Positions 21,191 through 31,499 of a stretch of 64,000 nucleotides of DNA are shown piece by piece. The stretch's first letter is position 1; every line of letters starts with the position of its first letter. The DNA is from Spirogloea muscicola (taxonomy: Eukaryota; Streptophyta; Zygnematophyceae; Spirogloeales; Spirogloeaceae): NCBI GenBank assembly GCA_009602725.1, contig WELB01000016.1, positions 672,639 through 736,638 of the forward strand, read 5' to 3'. The notes beneath the pieces were generated by a model that was given only the letters and a program-made list of their open reading frames with translations, was not told the DNA's origin and did no database searches. The position numbers were made by a program, and so were the translations under genes.

Positions 21191-22518
21191 AGGAGGGGCA
21201 CTGAGTGACCGGGGCCGGAGCGGGCGAGTACATAAGCCAGGGGAGCCCGCCCCCAGCCGCCATTCCAGCCCTCTCGCCGCCAGCCCCCTCGCCGCCCCCG
21301 CGCCCCGCTCCCCGGCTCCTCCCCCGCCGCCGNGCCTAGCCCCCGCTCGCCGCTGTCCAGCCTAGGCCTCCTGCTGCTCAAGGCCGCACCACTCCCCCGC
21401 AGCCGCCGCCGCTAAGCGGCCTGCTCCCGCCGCCTCGCCGCCGCGCCTCCGCCGAGCTCTGCGCTGCCGGCCCTGGTCGCCAGCGCCGCGGGCGTCGCCG
21501 CCGCATCCACGCGCAAGCCGCCGGTGCCGCGGTACATGGCGGCCACGTTCGCGAGCACGGCCATGGCAGCACGCTTGCCCGCGGAGGCCGCGCCCAAGGA
21601 CTGGCCACTCGCGCTCCGCCAGGCCCCCGCCCGGGCAAGCCCCGGCTCCCTTTCCCTTGCCGTCGTGTGCCTGTGCCTTGCAGCCGGCCCTCCGCGCTGC
21701 TTGCGGGCCTCCTGGTTTGCCGCCTCTGGGCTTGCCCGCTGACGTGCCGCCACGCTCGCCGTGTCGCCGCCAACGACCTGGGGTGACCAGTCGTGTCTGA
21801 CGTCCTGCGCCACTCCACTGTACAGGTGTCCAAATTCTTGGCCAAGGCGACTGCAACTCCCCGCCCGACCCGGCCCGAGGCCGACAAGGCGCCTGCGCTC
21901 ATCATCCTGGGGCCAGGATGGTGCAACAGCTCCCGATCGCCCCCCCTCGCCCTGCGATTGAGGACTTTTCGCCGCTCGAGGCCAGCTGTCAGGCAGCCGC
22001 CCGAGAAGTCCCAACTACGATGCTGCAGAAGGCCGAGGTTGGTCTAATACTGCAAGATGCCTGGATGCTTGATGCTTCGACTTCTGCTTGGTTTCTCTGG
22101 TGGACGAATGATTATGTGTTTCATAGTCCTGCCCGGGAGGCTCAGGCCCCTCGTCTTCTTCCACGTCTTCCTGGCACGCTTACTGAATTGCCCAAGTGTG
22201 CCGGTGTCTTTGCCACAGCCGCCCAAAAGGCCCGCGCCAAGACCTCCTGCCGTGCGGTGCCCTGCTCACTTGGCCAGCGCTGCACGCGCCCGACGGAGAA
22301 GATTTGTACACGACGAGGTAAACAAGCGTAGTGCCGAAGCAGCCTGCTCAACCAGGGTTAGGCAGTATTCTCCTGTCTCCCCTCGCATAAGGCGACCGTA
22401 ACTGACGAGCTTGCCAGGGCTGGAAAGCTGGTAGGCTTGGCGGAGGGTGCCGAGCATCTCCTGACTGCCGCAAAGCACCCTGACTGCGCAGGTTTGCTAG
22501 CTCCGCCGTTTATCTAAG

Positions 22519-22646
22519 CTGGCAACGAGGCAAGCAGACGTGGAGATGCGGAAGGAGGAAGCCCGGCAGATTGCCGAGCTGCGGCGGACGCTAGTGCACA
22601 AGGCGCTGCCGGTGCCATCATTCCGGCTGGTCTTTAGACCCCTCCC
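22519..22646 (+). pseudogene. TPX2-like helix/LVHK exon, R1 copy
   Basis: 128-base exon, open throughout, phase 0 in and phase 2 out. Equivalent exons are at 26730-26855 (+, frameshifted), 30141-30270 (+), about 38060-38180 (-, the cleanest, reading RTLVHKRLPVPSFRRVFKPLP) and 39130-39265 (+, with an internal stop). Five copies sharing exon borders show that the source was an intron-containing gene, not a processed mRNA. Confidence 0.65.
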
Positions 22647-22941
22647 GTGAGGCACCCGACTCAGCTCCACGTAATGCTGGCCCTGCACCCAAGCTTTCTC
22701 GTGCTTCTCTGCCATGGCAACTCCTTGGAAGATCAATGCCGGTCCTGCGTGTGCTGGTGCAAGTTCTCTGGTTTGCACGGCTTGTCTGGTTTTGGGTCGA
22801 GCTGACCAGGTCTCGCTGCACACCTGAGCAGGTCAAAGAAGAAGCTGACGAGTCCTTGGCTTCCAGCATTTTTGCTGCTGGCCAGCCGACAGGACCACGT
22901 ACATGCGAGGTCAGTGCTCTGTGCCTCAGAGCAGAGACGCT

Positions 22942-22974
22942 GTTACTTTGTGCTGAAAAGCAGCACAAAGTAAC
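22942..22974. repeat. Perfect 14-bp hairpin, loop AAAAG
   Basis: GTTACTTTGTGCTG at 22942-22955 is the exact complement of CAGCACAAAGTAAC at 22961-22974. The R2 counterpart near 30590 has only one arm, so the other arm arose by local inverted duplication. Confidence 0.9.
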
Positions 22975-23214
22975 GCCTCGTGTTTTGCTTTTACTGCTGC
23001 ACCAAGCTGCTGGCTGTGTTTAGCATGCCTGAGCTGTCCTGCTTATTGTGCTGCTTGTCGAGGCCGGTAAAGACATCCAATTTGTAGTGCATAACTTGCG
23101 GCCGTACCCCGCGCACCTTCCACCTCATGCTTTAACGCAAAAGCTGTGCTTGTTTGTCGCAATTAAGGCATTTGCTTGTCCAGTGATGACTGGTCCTGGG
23201 AGGCTGGTCCCCAG

Positions 23215-23870
23215 CCGGCTCAGTCAGACGACTATTGCTGGAAGTCGGCTCCATCAACCTTCACGACATTTTACACTGATTCACTAGCGCAGTCTTGCAC
23301 TGGTTGCTCATCCAATTTTCCACTCACGTACCACACACGTACATTTTCAATATCGTTTTCTTAGAGAGCATGTACAACAGAAAGTAGTATGTTTTTCTTC
23401 AGCCAGACTTCGGCCTTCGGTAAGGAAAAGGAGGAGATTCACTATACCAGGCTTGGCCAACCTGAGTATCCTATTTCAGTGCTCTGCAAAGTCGGAGGAG
23501 ACGGCGGGGGTAGCTGAGGTGGCTGGTTAATTACCCCACGTTGCCTTAGTTCGCTAGACGCATAGTGCGCTGCTTTACCCCACCAAGAGCTGTGTTCTAG
23601 TATGGTCACAGCATATGGGTACAAAGCCACACCGTGTGACATGCCAAATTCAAGTTAATTCAAGTGCAGTGCCTTGCTCTCTCAAGTACTCATATTTCTG
23701 GGCTGCTCACCCTTGCTTTGCTCTTGCTTGCACTCGCTTGAGTCTGGTCTGTTCTTGTCTGGCTACTACTTCTCCTTTCATCAACATATTCATCACTCTA
23801 AATACTCAACTGATGGCACGGATCCTTCTTATGGCGAAGCTAACACTCGTCGATTGCAGAATATAGAGAG
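23215..23870 (+). mobile_element. Copia RNase H tail fused to an LTR with an internal deletion (copy B')
   Basis: 23220-23390 matches the RNase H end of the copia element at 35865-36020 (CGACTATTGCTGGAAGTCGG, AGAGAGCATGTACAACAGA). At GTAGTATGTTTT the sequence jumps directly to CTTCAGCCAGACTTCGGCC in the LTR, skipping about 110 bases, the purine tract and the first LTR bases. The LTR then continues through GGGTACAAAGCCACACCGTG and the beginning of gag to about 23870. The same deletion junction occurs at 31012. Confidence 0.75.
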
Positions 23871-24480
23871 CACAGAGACTGATGAGTCTGGAAGACTAGG
23901 CGGGCCCATTGTCAATCTGTGGATAGCGCAGCCGCGGACCTCGGCAGGTCAACAATAGCCATAGATGAGTCCGGGACACACGAACCAGCTGAAGAGGCTT
24001 GTCTTGCTGCGCAAAGGGACTCACAAAACAGTGCCGGCTGGCCTGAAGGCTTTTGGCAGAGATCCAGGATTTGAGCCGCATGAATAAAGGCATGCAGACG
24101 ACCTGTTAGCGCGACACGGCAGCGGTGTCCGCTGCCCAGGTGGACGTGCGGGTGCCACGCCCGCCCGTGGCCAGCGTCCCGAAACATTCCGACAGCCTGC
24201 CTGCGGGATGTGGGCAGCGGGGCGGTCAACCTGGGCACGGGGTAGCTTGACAACGTCGCTGGGCGAGGCCGCGAATCAGAACCGTGGGCTAATGCGGCGC
24301 CCGGGGTGGGCGGGGGCGGCACGGCGCGCCGTCCGCCTGTAACGAGAGCTATGCCACTCTGAGCCGTTAACACTGCAAAGCGAGTGCAGCAGTGGGCTAC
24401 AAAGCCTGAAAGGGCCCTGAGGTAACATAACGGCAAGCGGCGCTCGCAGGAAGTTGGCCCCTCGGCCCCCCACTTGACCC
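23871..24480 (+). repeat. Spacer block following the copia LTR (copy 1 of 3)
   Basis: Starts GATGAGTCTGGAAGACTAGG and includes GCGGGCCCATTGTCAAT, GGTGTCCGCTGCCC and GGACGTGCGGGTGCCACGCCCGCC. Copies are at 31500-32215 and 36620-37130, each directly after the same truncated gag start. No coding potential recognised; it may be the internal region of a non-autonomous LTR element. Confidence 0.6.
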
Positions 24481-24514
24481 CAGCACTGCGGCTCCCCTCG
24501 ACTCAGTTACTCCC

Positions 24515-24552
<38 letters not shown>

Positions 24553-27370
24553 GCCGCCGCTGTGGGTCTACTGCGGCTTCGACCCCACCGCCGAGAGCCT
24601 CCACCTCGGTGCGCCCCNGCCGGCGGCGAGCCTCCGCTGCCCAGCGCCGGCTCGCCGCCGGGCAGCCACCTGGCCACCTCCCACCTCCCACCTGTACGCG
24701 ACGTGCCTCTCGCCCGCCGCCACCGCCTCCGCGCGCCCTCATCCTGCCCCCGCCGCCGCCGCGCCTCCGCGGAGCTCTCTACTCCGGGCTATGGTCGCCA
24801 GCGCCGCGGTCCATGCCGGGTTGCGGAGCCACGCCCTGCGCCGCCCTTCTGCTGGAGGACATGGCGGCCACGCTCGCGAGGCACGGCCATGCATGCAGCA
24901 CGCCAGGCCGCGGCGGCCGCGCGCGCAGACCAATTGCTTGGGCTGTGGACGGCGCCTTTCCAGGCAAGCGTGCTGGCCAGCACGCTTGCAGCCGGACCCA
25001 CCTTGCAGTGTGCACTCGCCGCTTGCGGGGCTCATGTCCTGCCGACTCTGATGCTGGCAGCTTCGCATATCAGATAGTTGCCCGCTTACGTGCTGCGACG
25101 CTCGCGGTGTCACCGCCAACGACCTCATCCGAAAGGCTGTGCCTGACAGCCTGCGCCCCTCACTTGCACAGGTGTACAACCACTTGACGAGGGCGACCAG
25201 AGCTCCCCAGCCAATGGCCGGTTGGACGCGACACATGCGTTGGTCATGAAGAACATGCGGCCAAGTTCGACAATGTCGTGCAACAGCACCCGGTTGACCG
25301 GCATCTTGCAGCCTTGAGGCCGTCAGAACGTCTTCCAGTGTTGCTGCCCAAGCACTCGTCCCCTGCTCACCCCCTCTTAGGTCTGTGCCGTTCCAAAGCT
25401 CCTCTACAAAGGTCGGCTCACGCGACCTTGGAGACAGGAGAAAACTGCCTAACCGCTTTAGCAGGCTGCGCCAGCCCTGCGCTTGCTTACCTCGTCGTGC
25501 AGAAGCCTTCTCCGTCGGGCGCGTGCAGCGCTGGCCAGGAGAGCAGGGCACCGCAGGGCAGAAGGTCTTGGCGCGGGCCTTCTGCGCGGCTGTGGCAAAG
25601 ACACGAGCACACTTAAGATTTTCAGCTTCTAAGGGTGCCAGGGAGTTGCAGAGAAAGACGAGGGGCCTGAGCTTCCCGGGCTGGGATATGGAAATCCATC
25701 GTCATTGATTCACAGAGACAATAGTCCGAGAGGTCAGAAGCATCAAGCTGGCATCTTGCAGGATCAGGCTGACCGCGACCTTCTGCGGCATCGATGACGG
25801 CAGCAGCTGCATTCCAGTATCGAAACGGCCTTGGCTGCTGCTCTGCACTCGGCTTTGTCGAGCACGTCCACGAGGTCTTTGGCCCTGTTGGCTGCATCAC
25901 CTTCCTTTGCAGGTGTCTGCAGGTCAGAGAGCACACAGCATGTGGACCGCTAGAAGGCAACAGAAATCATAGAGGTTCACAGGCTGTGCCCTCTGACTTG
26001 CAGACACCTGCAGAGGAAGGCAATGCACCCAAGGGGGCCAAAAATGTCGTCAACGTGCTCGACAAAGCGCAGTGCAGAGCAGCAGGCTAAGGCCGTTCCG
26101 TTAGTGGAGAGCAGCTTCTGCCGCCGTCGATGCCGCGGAAGGTTGAGGTCAGCCTGATCCTGCAAGATGCCAGCTTGATGCTTCTGACTTCTTGATTTCT
26201 TTTTGTGAAATGTCGATGTGTATCACATCCCTGCCCGAGAGGCTCAGGCCCCTCGTCTTCTCCTGCGGCTCCCTGGCACACTCGAAAGCTGAGATATCCA
26301 AGTGCGCCGGTGTCTTTGCCACAGCCGCGGGAAAGGCCCGCGTTAAGAACTCCTGCCATGCCGTGCCCTACTGTCCTGGACAGTGCTGCACGCACCAACG
26401 GAAGGCTTCACTCGACGAGGCGAACAAGCGCAGCGCTGGCGCAGCCTGCTAAAGTGGTCAGGCAGTATTCTCCTGTCTCCCCAGGCGTAAAGCGACCTTG
26501 TCAGACGAGCTTTGCAACGGTTTGGGATGCTTACTAGGACTGCCGGATGGTGCTGACCAGGTCCTTGCATGCTGAGCCGCCTGTCCCGCATGGCTGCTTG
26601 CAGTCACTGCTGGTGCTGCACGTACCTGATCGTTGCCGTGCTGTTGCATGGGCGTCCACCGCATCCGATGACTGCTGCAGAGCACCCTGACTGCGCATGT
26701 TGCTCAGCTCTGCCGCTTGTCTCAGCAGGCAGCGAGGCAAGCGGAGGTAAATGGCGGGGGGAGGAAGCCCGTGAAATTGCAGAGCTGCAGAGGACTTTGG
26801 TCCACAAGCGGCTGGCAATGACGTCTTTTGGGCGAGTCTTCACACCCTCAGCGTGAGGCACTCGACTCAGCTCCACAACATGCATCCCTGCTGGCCACTG
26901 CACCCAAGCTTTCTCGTGCTTCTCCACTGCAGCAATGCCTGCATGAACAACATTGGTCCTGCGTGTGCTGAGCATGAGCATTGCAGACTCGCACGGCCCA
27001 TGTCATCATCACGTCTCCCTGCACACCTGAGCAGGTCCACAAAGCCCTCATCTTTCAGCGTTTCAGCTGCACACCAGTCACCTGCACCACATGCGTGCCA
27101 GGTCAGTGTTCAGTGCCCTCACAGCAAGTACGCCAAGCAGCACATAGTAGCACCTTGTGGTCTTGCTATCACTGCTGCACCAAACTGCTTGCTTTCCTTA
27201 GCATGCGTAAGCTGTCCTGGCCATAGTGCCGCTTGACGAAGCATGGTAAAGACGTCCCATAGGCAGGGCGCAATCTGCAGGCCATACACTGCAACCATTT
27301 GATCTCATGCACCTAAAGCTACCGCTGTGCTTGCTGGTCGCAGTTGAGGCATTTGGTTACCCACAACGTC
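24480..27370. pseudogene. TPX2-domain-like gene fragments, array unit U3
   Basis: A plus-strand 5' portion (24480-25290) contains a CCG run, an N at 24618, and MAATLARHGHA codons near 24860. It also has the exon starting at about 25192 after a TGCACAG acceptor. Then comes an inverted 3' half (25385-25939, -), a 43-base spacer, and a plus 3' half (25983-27340). The helix/LVHK exon near 26730-26855 has a frameshift between the helix start and EIAELQRTLVHKRLAMTSF. The K-LT-P exon at about 27035-27110 is also out of frame. This copy cannot encode the full domain. Confidence 0.55.
25385..26520. repeat. 1.1-kb palindrome inside the TPX2-like unit U3
   Basis: Arm 25385-25939 and arm 25983-26520 are inverted copies. 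Landmarks: GCACGTCCACGAGGTCTTTGG (25861) with the complement of AAAAATGTCGTCAACGTGC (26041), and GGAGACAGGAGAAAACTGCC (25431) with the complement of GGCAGTATTCTCCTGTCTCC (26461). Confidence 0.85.
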
Positions 27371-27567
27371 GCTCTGCTGATGACACCCACCCTTGCGTCT
27401 CAGTCGTCGTTCTGCTAAGAGACAGCTGCTCTTGCTTCTTGATCACACATTGAACTCATCCCACAATATCAAATGTCTTGTCCAAAAGCAGCAGATCGTG
27501 TGGTGGCTGGTCAATCCGGTTGTCGTCAAATCGCCTCTTCCGCAGATCGATCATGGACCATGGTGTA

Positions 27568-27775
27568 CTCATGCTGCTAGTTACTCGGACTTGATGTTGC
27601 TCACTCGTGGGTACTGAGCTTCCATCTGCAGTCCTATAGTGTCTAGATGTGTCATTTTCTTTTTCGGCACCTTTGGCTCTTTCCACCTTGTCCATTCTTT
27701 TTGGGCTGGCCTTTCCCAGCCCCTACCCTTCGTGGGCGAGCAATTCCTTTCTTTCGAAAACAGCCCTTCTCTTCA
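27568..27775 (+). mobile_element. LINE 3' tail inserted in R2 only
   Basis: Begins at GCTGCTAGTTACTCGG, encodes [10 protein letters not shown] and a stop, and continues through the 3' UTR hairpin TTTTTGGGCTGGCC...CCAGCCCC to CTTCTCTTC. R1 lacks it: GCATGGTGGCAAATTGCC runs straight on to GGCGTCCATGCTTGC (19531-19577). The insertion therefore post-dates the R1/R2 duplication and is severely 5'-truncated. Confidence 0.75.
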
Positions 27776-28369
27776 AAGGCATGGCGTCCATGCTCACAGC
27801 CAATCTTCACTTGGGCGTATTACCTGGCTGAATCAATGTATGAGCCTGGCTGCAAGTTCTGAGCTCAATACTCTGAAGCTTTGGGCGTGAACCACAAGTG
27901 AACTACAAAGCTTGTCAGCCTTGTTGTGACGACCCCACTCCTATGCAAAGATTGAGGTGTTGGCACGCCCTTGTTGGACTCAAACGTCGAGGATTCAAGG
28001 GCGCAACCCCCACACAGTGAAGGACTACGTATAGTATGCAGCGGAATGCCTTGCCCTGAGGCGCTGCCTATGTGTGGCGTCTCCACGTCCTGGGCACAAG
28101 CCAGCAGATGTCCCCGCAGGGGAGCAGGCATGGGCTTCTTACAGAGAACCCAAAAGTGAACCGCGGCTGCGGGCTGCGGTGACGGGCTGCAGCAGCAGGC
28201 AGCAGCAGGGCTGTGGCGCCGCAGCCTGTTAGTGGCTTAAAGTGGGAATGGCCGTGTCCGGGCTTGAACACTGGACCTCAAGAAGAGAGGCGGGGGTCCT
28301 TGCTGAGCTGAGCAAGGCTGAGGAGCAGGGCATGCAACTTGGCAACGGCGGTGAGCAGAGGTGGACAGC

Positions 28370-28760
28370 TTGCGTGGCGGGGGCCACGCGCGGGGGCCGC
28401 GGAGCCGGCTCGGCGGCCCTCGCGCGCACGGGCTGGCCGGGGGAGGAGAGCGCGGGAGATTCGTGGGTCCCCAGGGGGCCAAGATGCCGTTGGGGCTTTG
28501 ACCATGGCGGGCCGCTGACCGGGCGGTGAGTGGAGGTGCCGTGGCGGGCCCACGCGCGGGGGCCCGCATAGCCAGTAGCTTTCCCGCGCGCACGGGCTGG
28601 CGGGAAGAGGAAGCGCGGGAGATTCGTTCGCCCCGGCAGCCAAGGTGCCCCGGGGTTTTGACCTTGGTGGGGCTGTCGCGGGAGATTCGTGGGGCCCCAG
28701 GGGCCAAGATGCTGTGGGGTTTTGACCTTGGCGGGGCCGCGGGCAGGGGGCTGATCGGGC
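28370..28760 (+). repeat. GC-rich minisatellite (R2)
   Basis: Same modules as 20700-21190, such as GGGCCAAGATGC, TTTTGACCTTGG and GCGCACGGGCTGGC, with one module fewer. It precedes AGTACAAAGGCCAGGGGAGCCC, the counterpart of the TATA-like TACATAAG region in R1. Confidence 0.65.
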
Positions 28761-30250
28761 CGCTTGGGGGAAGGGGCAGGAGCGTGCACTGAGTGACCGG
28801 TGCCGGAGCGGGGCGAGTACAAAGGCCAGGGGAGCCCGCCCCCAGCCGCCATTCCAGCCCCCTCGCCACCCCCGCGCCCCGCTCGCCNGCGCGCCGCCTC
28901 TCCGCGCGCCTCTCCCCCTGCGCCACCGCCGCCGGCCTGCCGCCGCTGCTCAGCCCCTGCTCGCCGCTGTCCGGCCTGGGCCTCCTGCTGCTCAAGGCTC
29001 GCCACTCCCCCTCAGCCGCCGCCGCCAAGCCGCCTGCTCCCGCCCCCGCCGCCAACGCGCCACCGACGAGCTCTTTGCCGTCGGCCCTGGTCGCCAGCGC
29101 CGCGCGCGTCGCCGCCGACTCCAAGCGCGCTCGGCCGGTGCCGCGGTACATGGCGGCTACGTTCGCGAGCACGGCCATGGCAGCACGCTTGCCCGCGGAG
29201 GCCACGCCCAGAGACTGGCCGCTTGCGCTCCGCCAGACCCCCGCCCGGGCAAGTCACGACTGTCATGTCATGTCCCTGTGCCATGCAGCCGGCCCTGCGC
29301 GCTGCTTGTTGGCCTCTTGTCCTGCCAAGTCCGACGCTGGCAGCCTCGCAGGGGCTTGCCCGCTGATGGGCCGCCACGCTCGCCGTGTTGCCGTCGACAA
29401 CATCGGGTGACCCGTTGTGCCTGACGGCCACTCCACTATACAGGTGTCGAGAATCTTGGCCAGGGCGACCGCATCTCCCCGCCCGACCCGGCCCGAGGCC
29501 GACAAGAGCTTCGGTGCTCATCACCCTGGGGCCAAGATGGTGCAACAGACACCTGTCGTCCCCATTCGGATTGCAACGGAGGACCGTTCGCCGCTCGGCG
29601 CAAGCTGTCAGGCCGCAGCCCCAGCTGTACTCCCGATTCCGATGCCGCAGAAGGCCGAGGTCAGCCTGATCCAGCAAGATGCCAGGATGCTTGATGCGTC
29701 GACTTCTTTCTTTTTGTTTGGTGAACAGATGATGATGGTCTTTATAGTCCTGCCCGAGAGGCTCAGGCCCCTCATCTTCTTCTGCGTCTATCTGGCACAC
29801 TCACTGAAATGCCCGAGTGTGCCGGTGTCTTTGACACAGCCGCGCAAATGGCCCGCGCAAGGACGATCTGCCGTGCGGTGCCCTGTACTCTTGGCCAGCG
29901 CTGCACGTGCCCGACGGAGAAGATTTGTACACGATGAGGTAAACAAGCGTAGCGGCGAACCAGCCTGCTCACCCATGGTTAGGCAGTATCTTCCTGTCTC
30001 CCCTCGCATAAGTCGACCGTAAGAGACGAGCTTTATCAGGGCTGGAATGCTAGTAGGCCTGGCGGATGGTGCCGAGCATTACCTAACTGCTGCAAAGCAC
30101 CATAACTGCGCAGGTTTGCCAGCTCCGCTTTTTACATAAGCTGGCAGCGAGGCAAGCGGACGTGGAGAAGTGGAAGGAGGAAGCCCAGGAGATTGCTGAG
30201 CTGCGTAGATTTCTCATTCACAAGCCGCTGCCTATGCCATCTTCCCGGCT

Positions 30251-30284
30251 AGTCTGTCAACCACACCGGTGTGGTTGACAGACT
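30251..30284. repeat. Perfect 34-bp palindrome
   Basis: The 17 bases AGTCTGTCAACCACACC (30251-30267) are followed immediately by their exact reverse complement, ending at 30284. It replaces the exon end and donor found in the other TPX2-like copies (TTTAGACCCCTCCC-GTGAGG in R1). Confidence 0.95.
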
Positions 30285-30839
30285 CGAGGCACTGGACTCA
30301 GCTCCACAGGCGTGCATCCATGCTGGCCACTGCACCCAAGCTTTCTCGTGCTTCGCTGCCATGGCAACTCCATGAAAGAATAATGCAGTTCCTTCGTGTG
30401 CTGATGCAAGATCACTGCTGGTTTGCACGGCTTGTCTTTCGTTGGATCGAGCTGACAAAGTCTCGCTGCACATTTGACAGGTCCAAACGGAAACCGACTA
30501 TCCCTAGACTTCCAGCATTCCAGCTGCTGGCCAGCCGCCAGCACCACGTACATGCGAGGTCAGTGCTCTGTGCCTCAGAGCAGACACGCCCAGCAGCACA
30601 AAGTGACACCTTGTGTCTTGCTTTTATTGCTGCACCAAGCTGCTGACTGTTCTTAGCATGCCTGACCTGTCCTGGTTATTGTGCCGCTTGTCGAGGCCGG
30701 TAGATACGTCCCATTTGCAGTGCATAAACTTCAGCCTTACCCCACGTACCTTCCACCTCATGCACCTAACGCGAAAGCTGTGCTTGGTTGTCGCAGTCGA
30801 GGCACTTGCATGTCCAGTGATAGCTGGTTTTGAGAGGCT

Positions 30840-31490
30840 GGTCCCCACTTGGCTCAGACGAATATTGCTGGAACTCGGCTCCATCAACCTTCACGACATT
30901 CTACACTGATTCACTAGGCAGTCTTGCACTGGTTGCTCACGACTCGCGTACCAAGCATGTTAATAGTAAATATCAATTTCTTAGATAGCCTGTGTACAGA
31001 ATGTAGCATGTTTTCTTCAGTCAGGCGCCGGCCTTCGGTGAGGAGAAGGAGGAGACCCACCAAACCAGGCTTGGCCAATCTGAGTATCCAACTTTGGTGC
31101 TCTGCAAAGTCGAAAACGATGGCGGGGTTAGCTGAAATTATTGGTTAAATACCAGAATTCCACTATATTCCACTATATTCCACTTATTGTGCTGCTTTAT
31201 CACACCAAGAATTGTATTCCGGTATGGGCACAGCATATGGGTACAAAGCCACATCGTGTGACATGCCGAACACCACTTCATGCAAGCGCGGTGCCTTTCT
31301 CTCTCAAGTACTCGTATGTCTGGGCTGCTTACCCTTCCACTTGCTTTGCTCTTGCTTGCACTCGCTTGAGTCTGGACTGTTCTTGTCTGGCTACTGCTTC
31401 TCCTTTCATCAACATATCCGTCAATCTAGAAACTCAACTTTTGGCACGGATCCTTCTTCTGGCAAAAGCTAATACTCGTCAATCGCAAAA
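30840..31490 (+). mobile_element. Copia RNase H tail fused to an LTR with an internal deletion (copy C)
   Basis: Same structure as 23215-23870: RNase H end, AATGTAGCATGTTTTCTTCAGTCAGGCGCC junction, LTR with GCTTGGCCAATCTGAGTATCC, then the beginning of gag (GGATCCTTCTTCTGGCAAA). The shared deletion junction shows that both descend from one deleted element. Confidence 0.75.
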
Positions 31491-31499
31491 CACAGAGAG

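Larger units (their letters stand above)
20575..23215 (+). pseudogene. TPX2-domain-like gene copy in R1
   Basis: The best evidence is two exons near the 3' end. Exon 22519-22646 encodes ATRQADVEMRKEEARQIAE, then LRRTLVHKALPVPSF and a basic tail, and stops at a GTGAGG donor in phase 2. Exon 22832-22909 follows an AG acceptor in the matching phase and encodes SKKKLTSPWLPAFLLLASRQ. A charged helix followed by LVHKALPVPSF and then a K-LT-P-P segment is the pattern of TPX2 C-terminal domains (microtubule/Aurora-kinase factors). An upstream exon from 21826 encodes VSKFLAKATATPRPTRPEADK after a TACAG acceptor. The 5' exon (about 21430-21742) begins near MAATFASTAMAARLP; the open frame breaks in the GC-rich part, which has an N at 21333. 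Possibly expressed, more probably a decaying duplicate. Confidence 0.5.
19340..24480 (+). repeat. Array repeat R1 (about 5.1 kb)
   Basis: Matches 27370-32215 (R2) in order: a non-coding stretch with CGTTCTGCTAAG...ACAGCTGCT (19400); GGCGTCCATGCT and CCCCCACACAGTGAAG (19570-19800); CCTGGGCACAAGCCAGCA (19857); GAACACTGGACCTCA (20618); the GC-rich minisatellite; the TPX2-like gene; a copia RNase H tail; a copia LTR; and the spacer with GGCGGGCCCATTGTCAAT. R1 has an extra block at about 20005-20590 absent from R2, and R2 has a LINE tail absent from R1. Confidence 0.8.
28230..30840 (+). pseudogene. TPX2-domain-like gene copy in R2
   Basis: The best-preserved 5' region: a frame from 28793 to 29410 (205 codons, one N at 28888) includes LVASAARVAADSKRARPVP, RYMAATFASTAMAARLPAE and ATPRDWPLALRQTPARAS. 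The next exon follows a TATACAG acceptor at about 29442 and reads VSRILARATASPRPTRPEADKS. An exon near 29815-29935 reads VPVSLTQPRKWPA. The helix exon at 30141-30270 is open (ARQADVEKWKEEAQEIAELR) and degrades to LPMPSSRLVC at a 34-bp palindrome. The K-LT-P exon (30480-30557) reads SKRKPTIPRLPAFQLLASRQ. It may encode a truncated TPX2-like protein; the order and phases of the middle exons were not resolved. Confidence 0.5.

Noticed and set aside
28246-28275. tRNA-like T-arm (CGGGCTTGAACACTGGACCTC)
   Set aside because: Only about 24 bases resemble a T arm/variable loop; no acceptor or anticodon stem could be formed, and the R1 counterpart at 20610 is worse.
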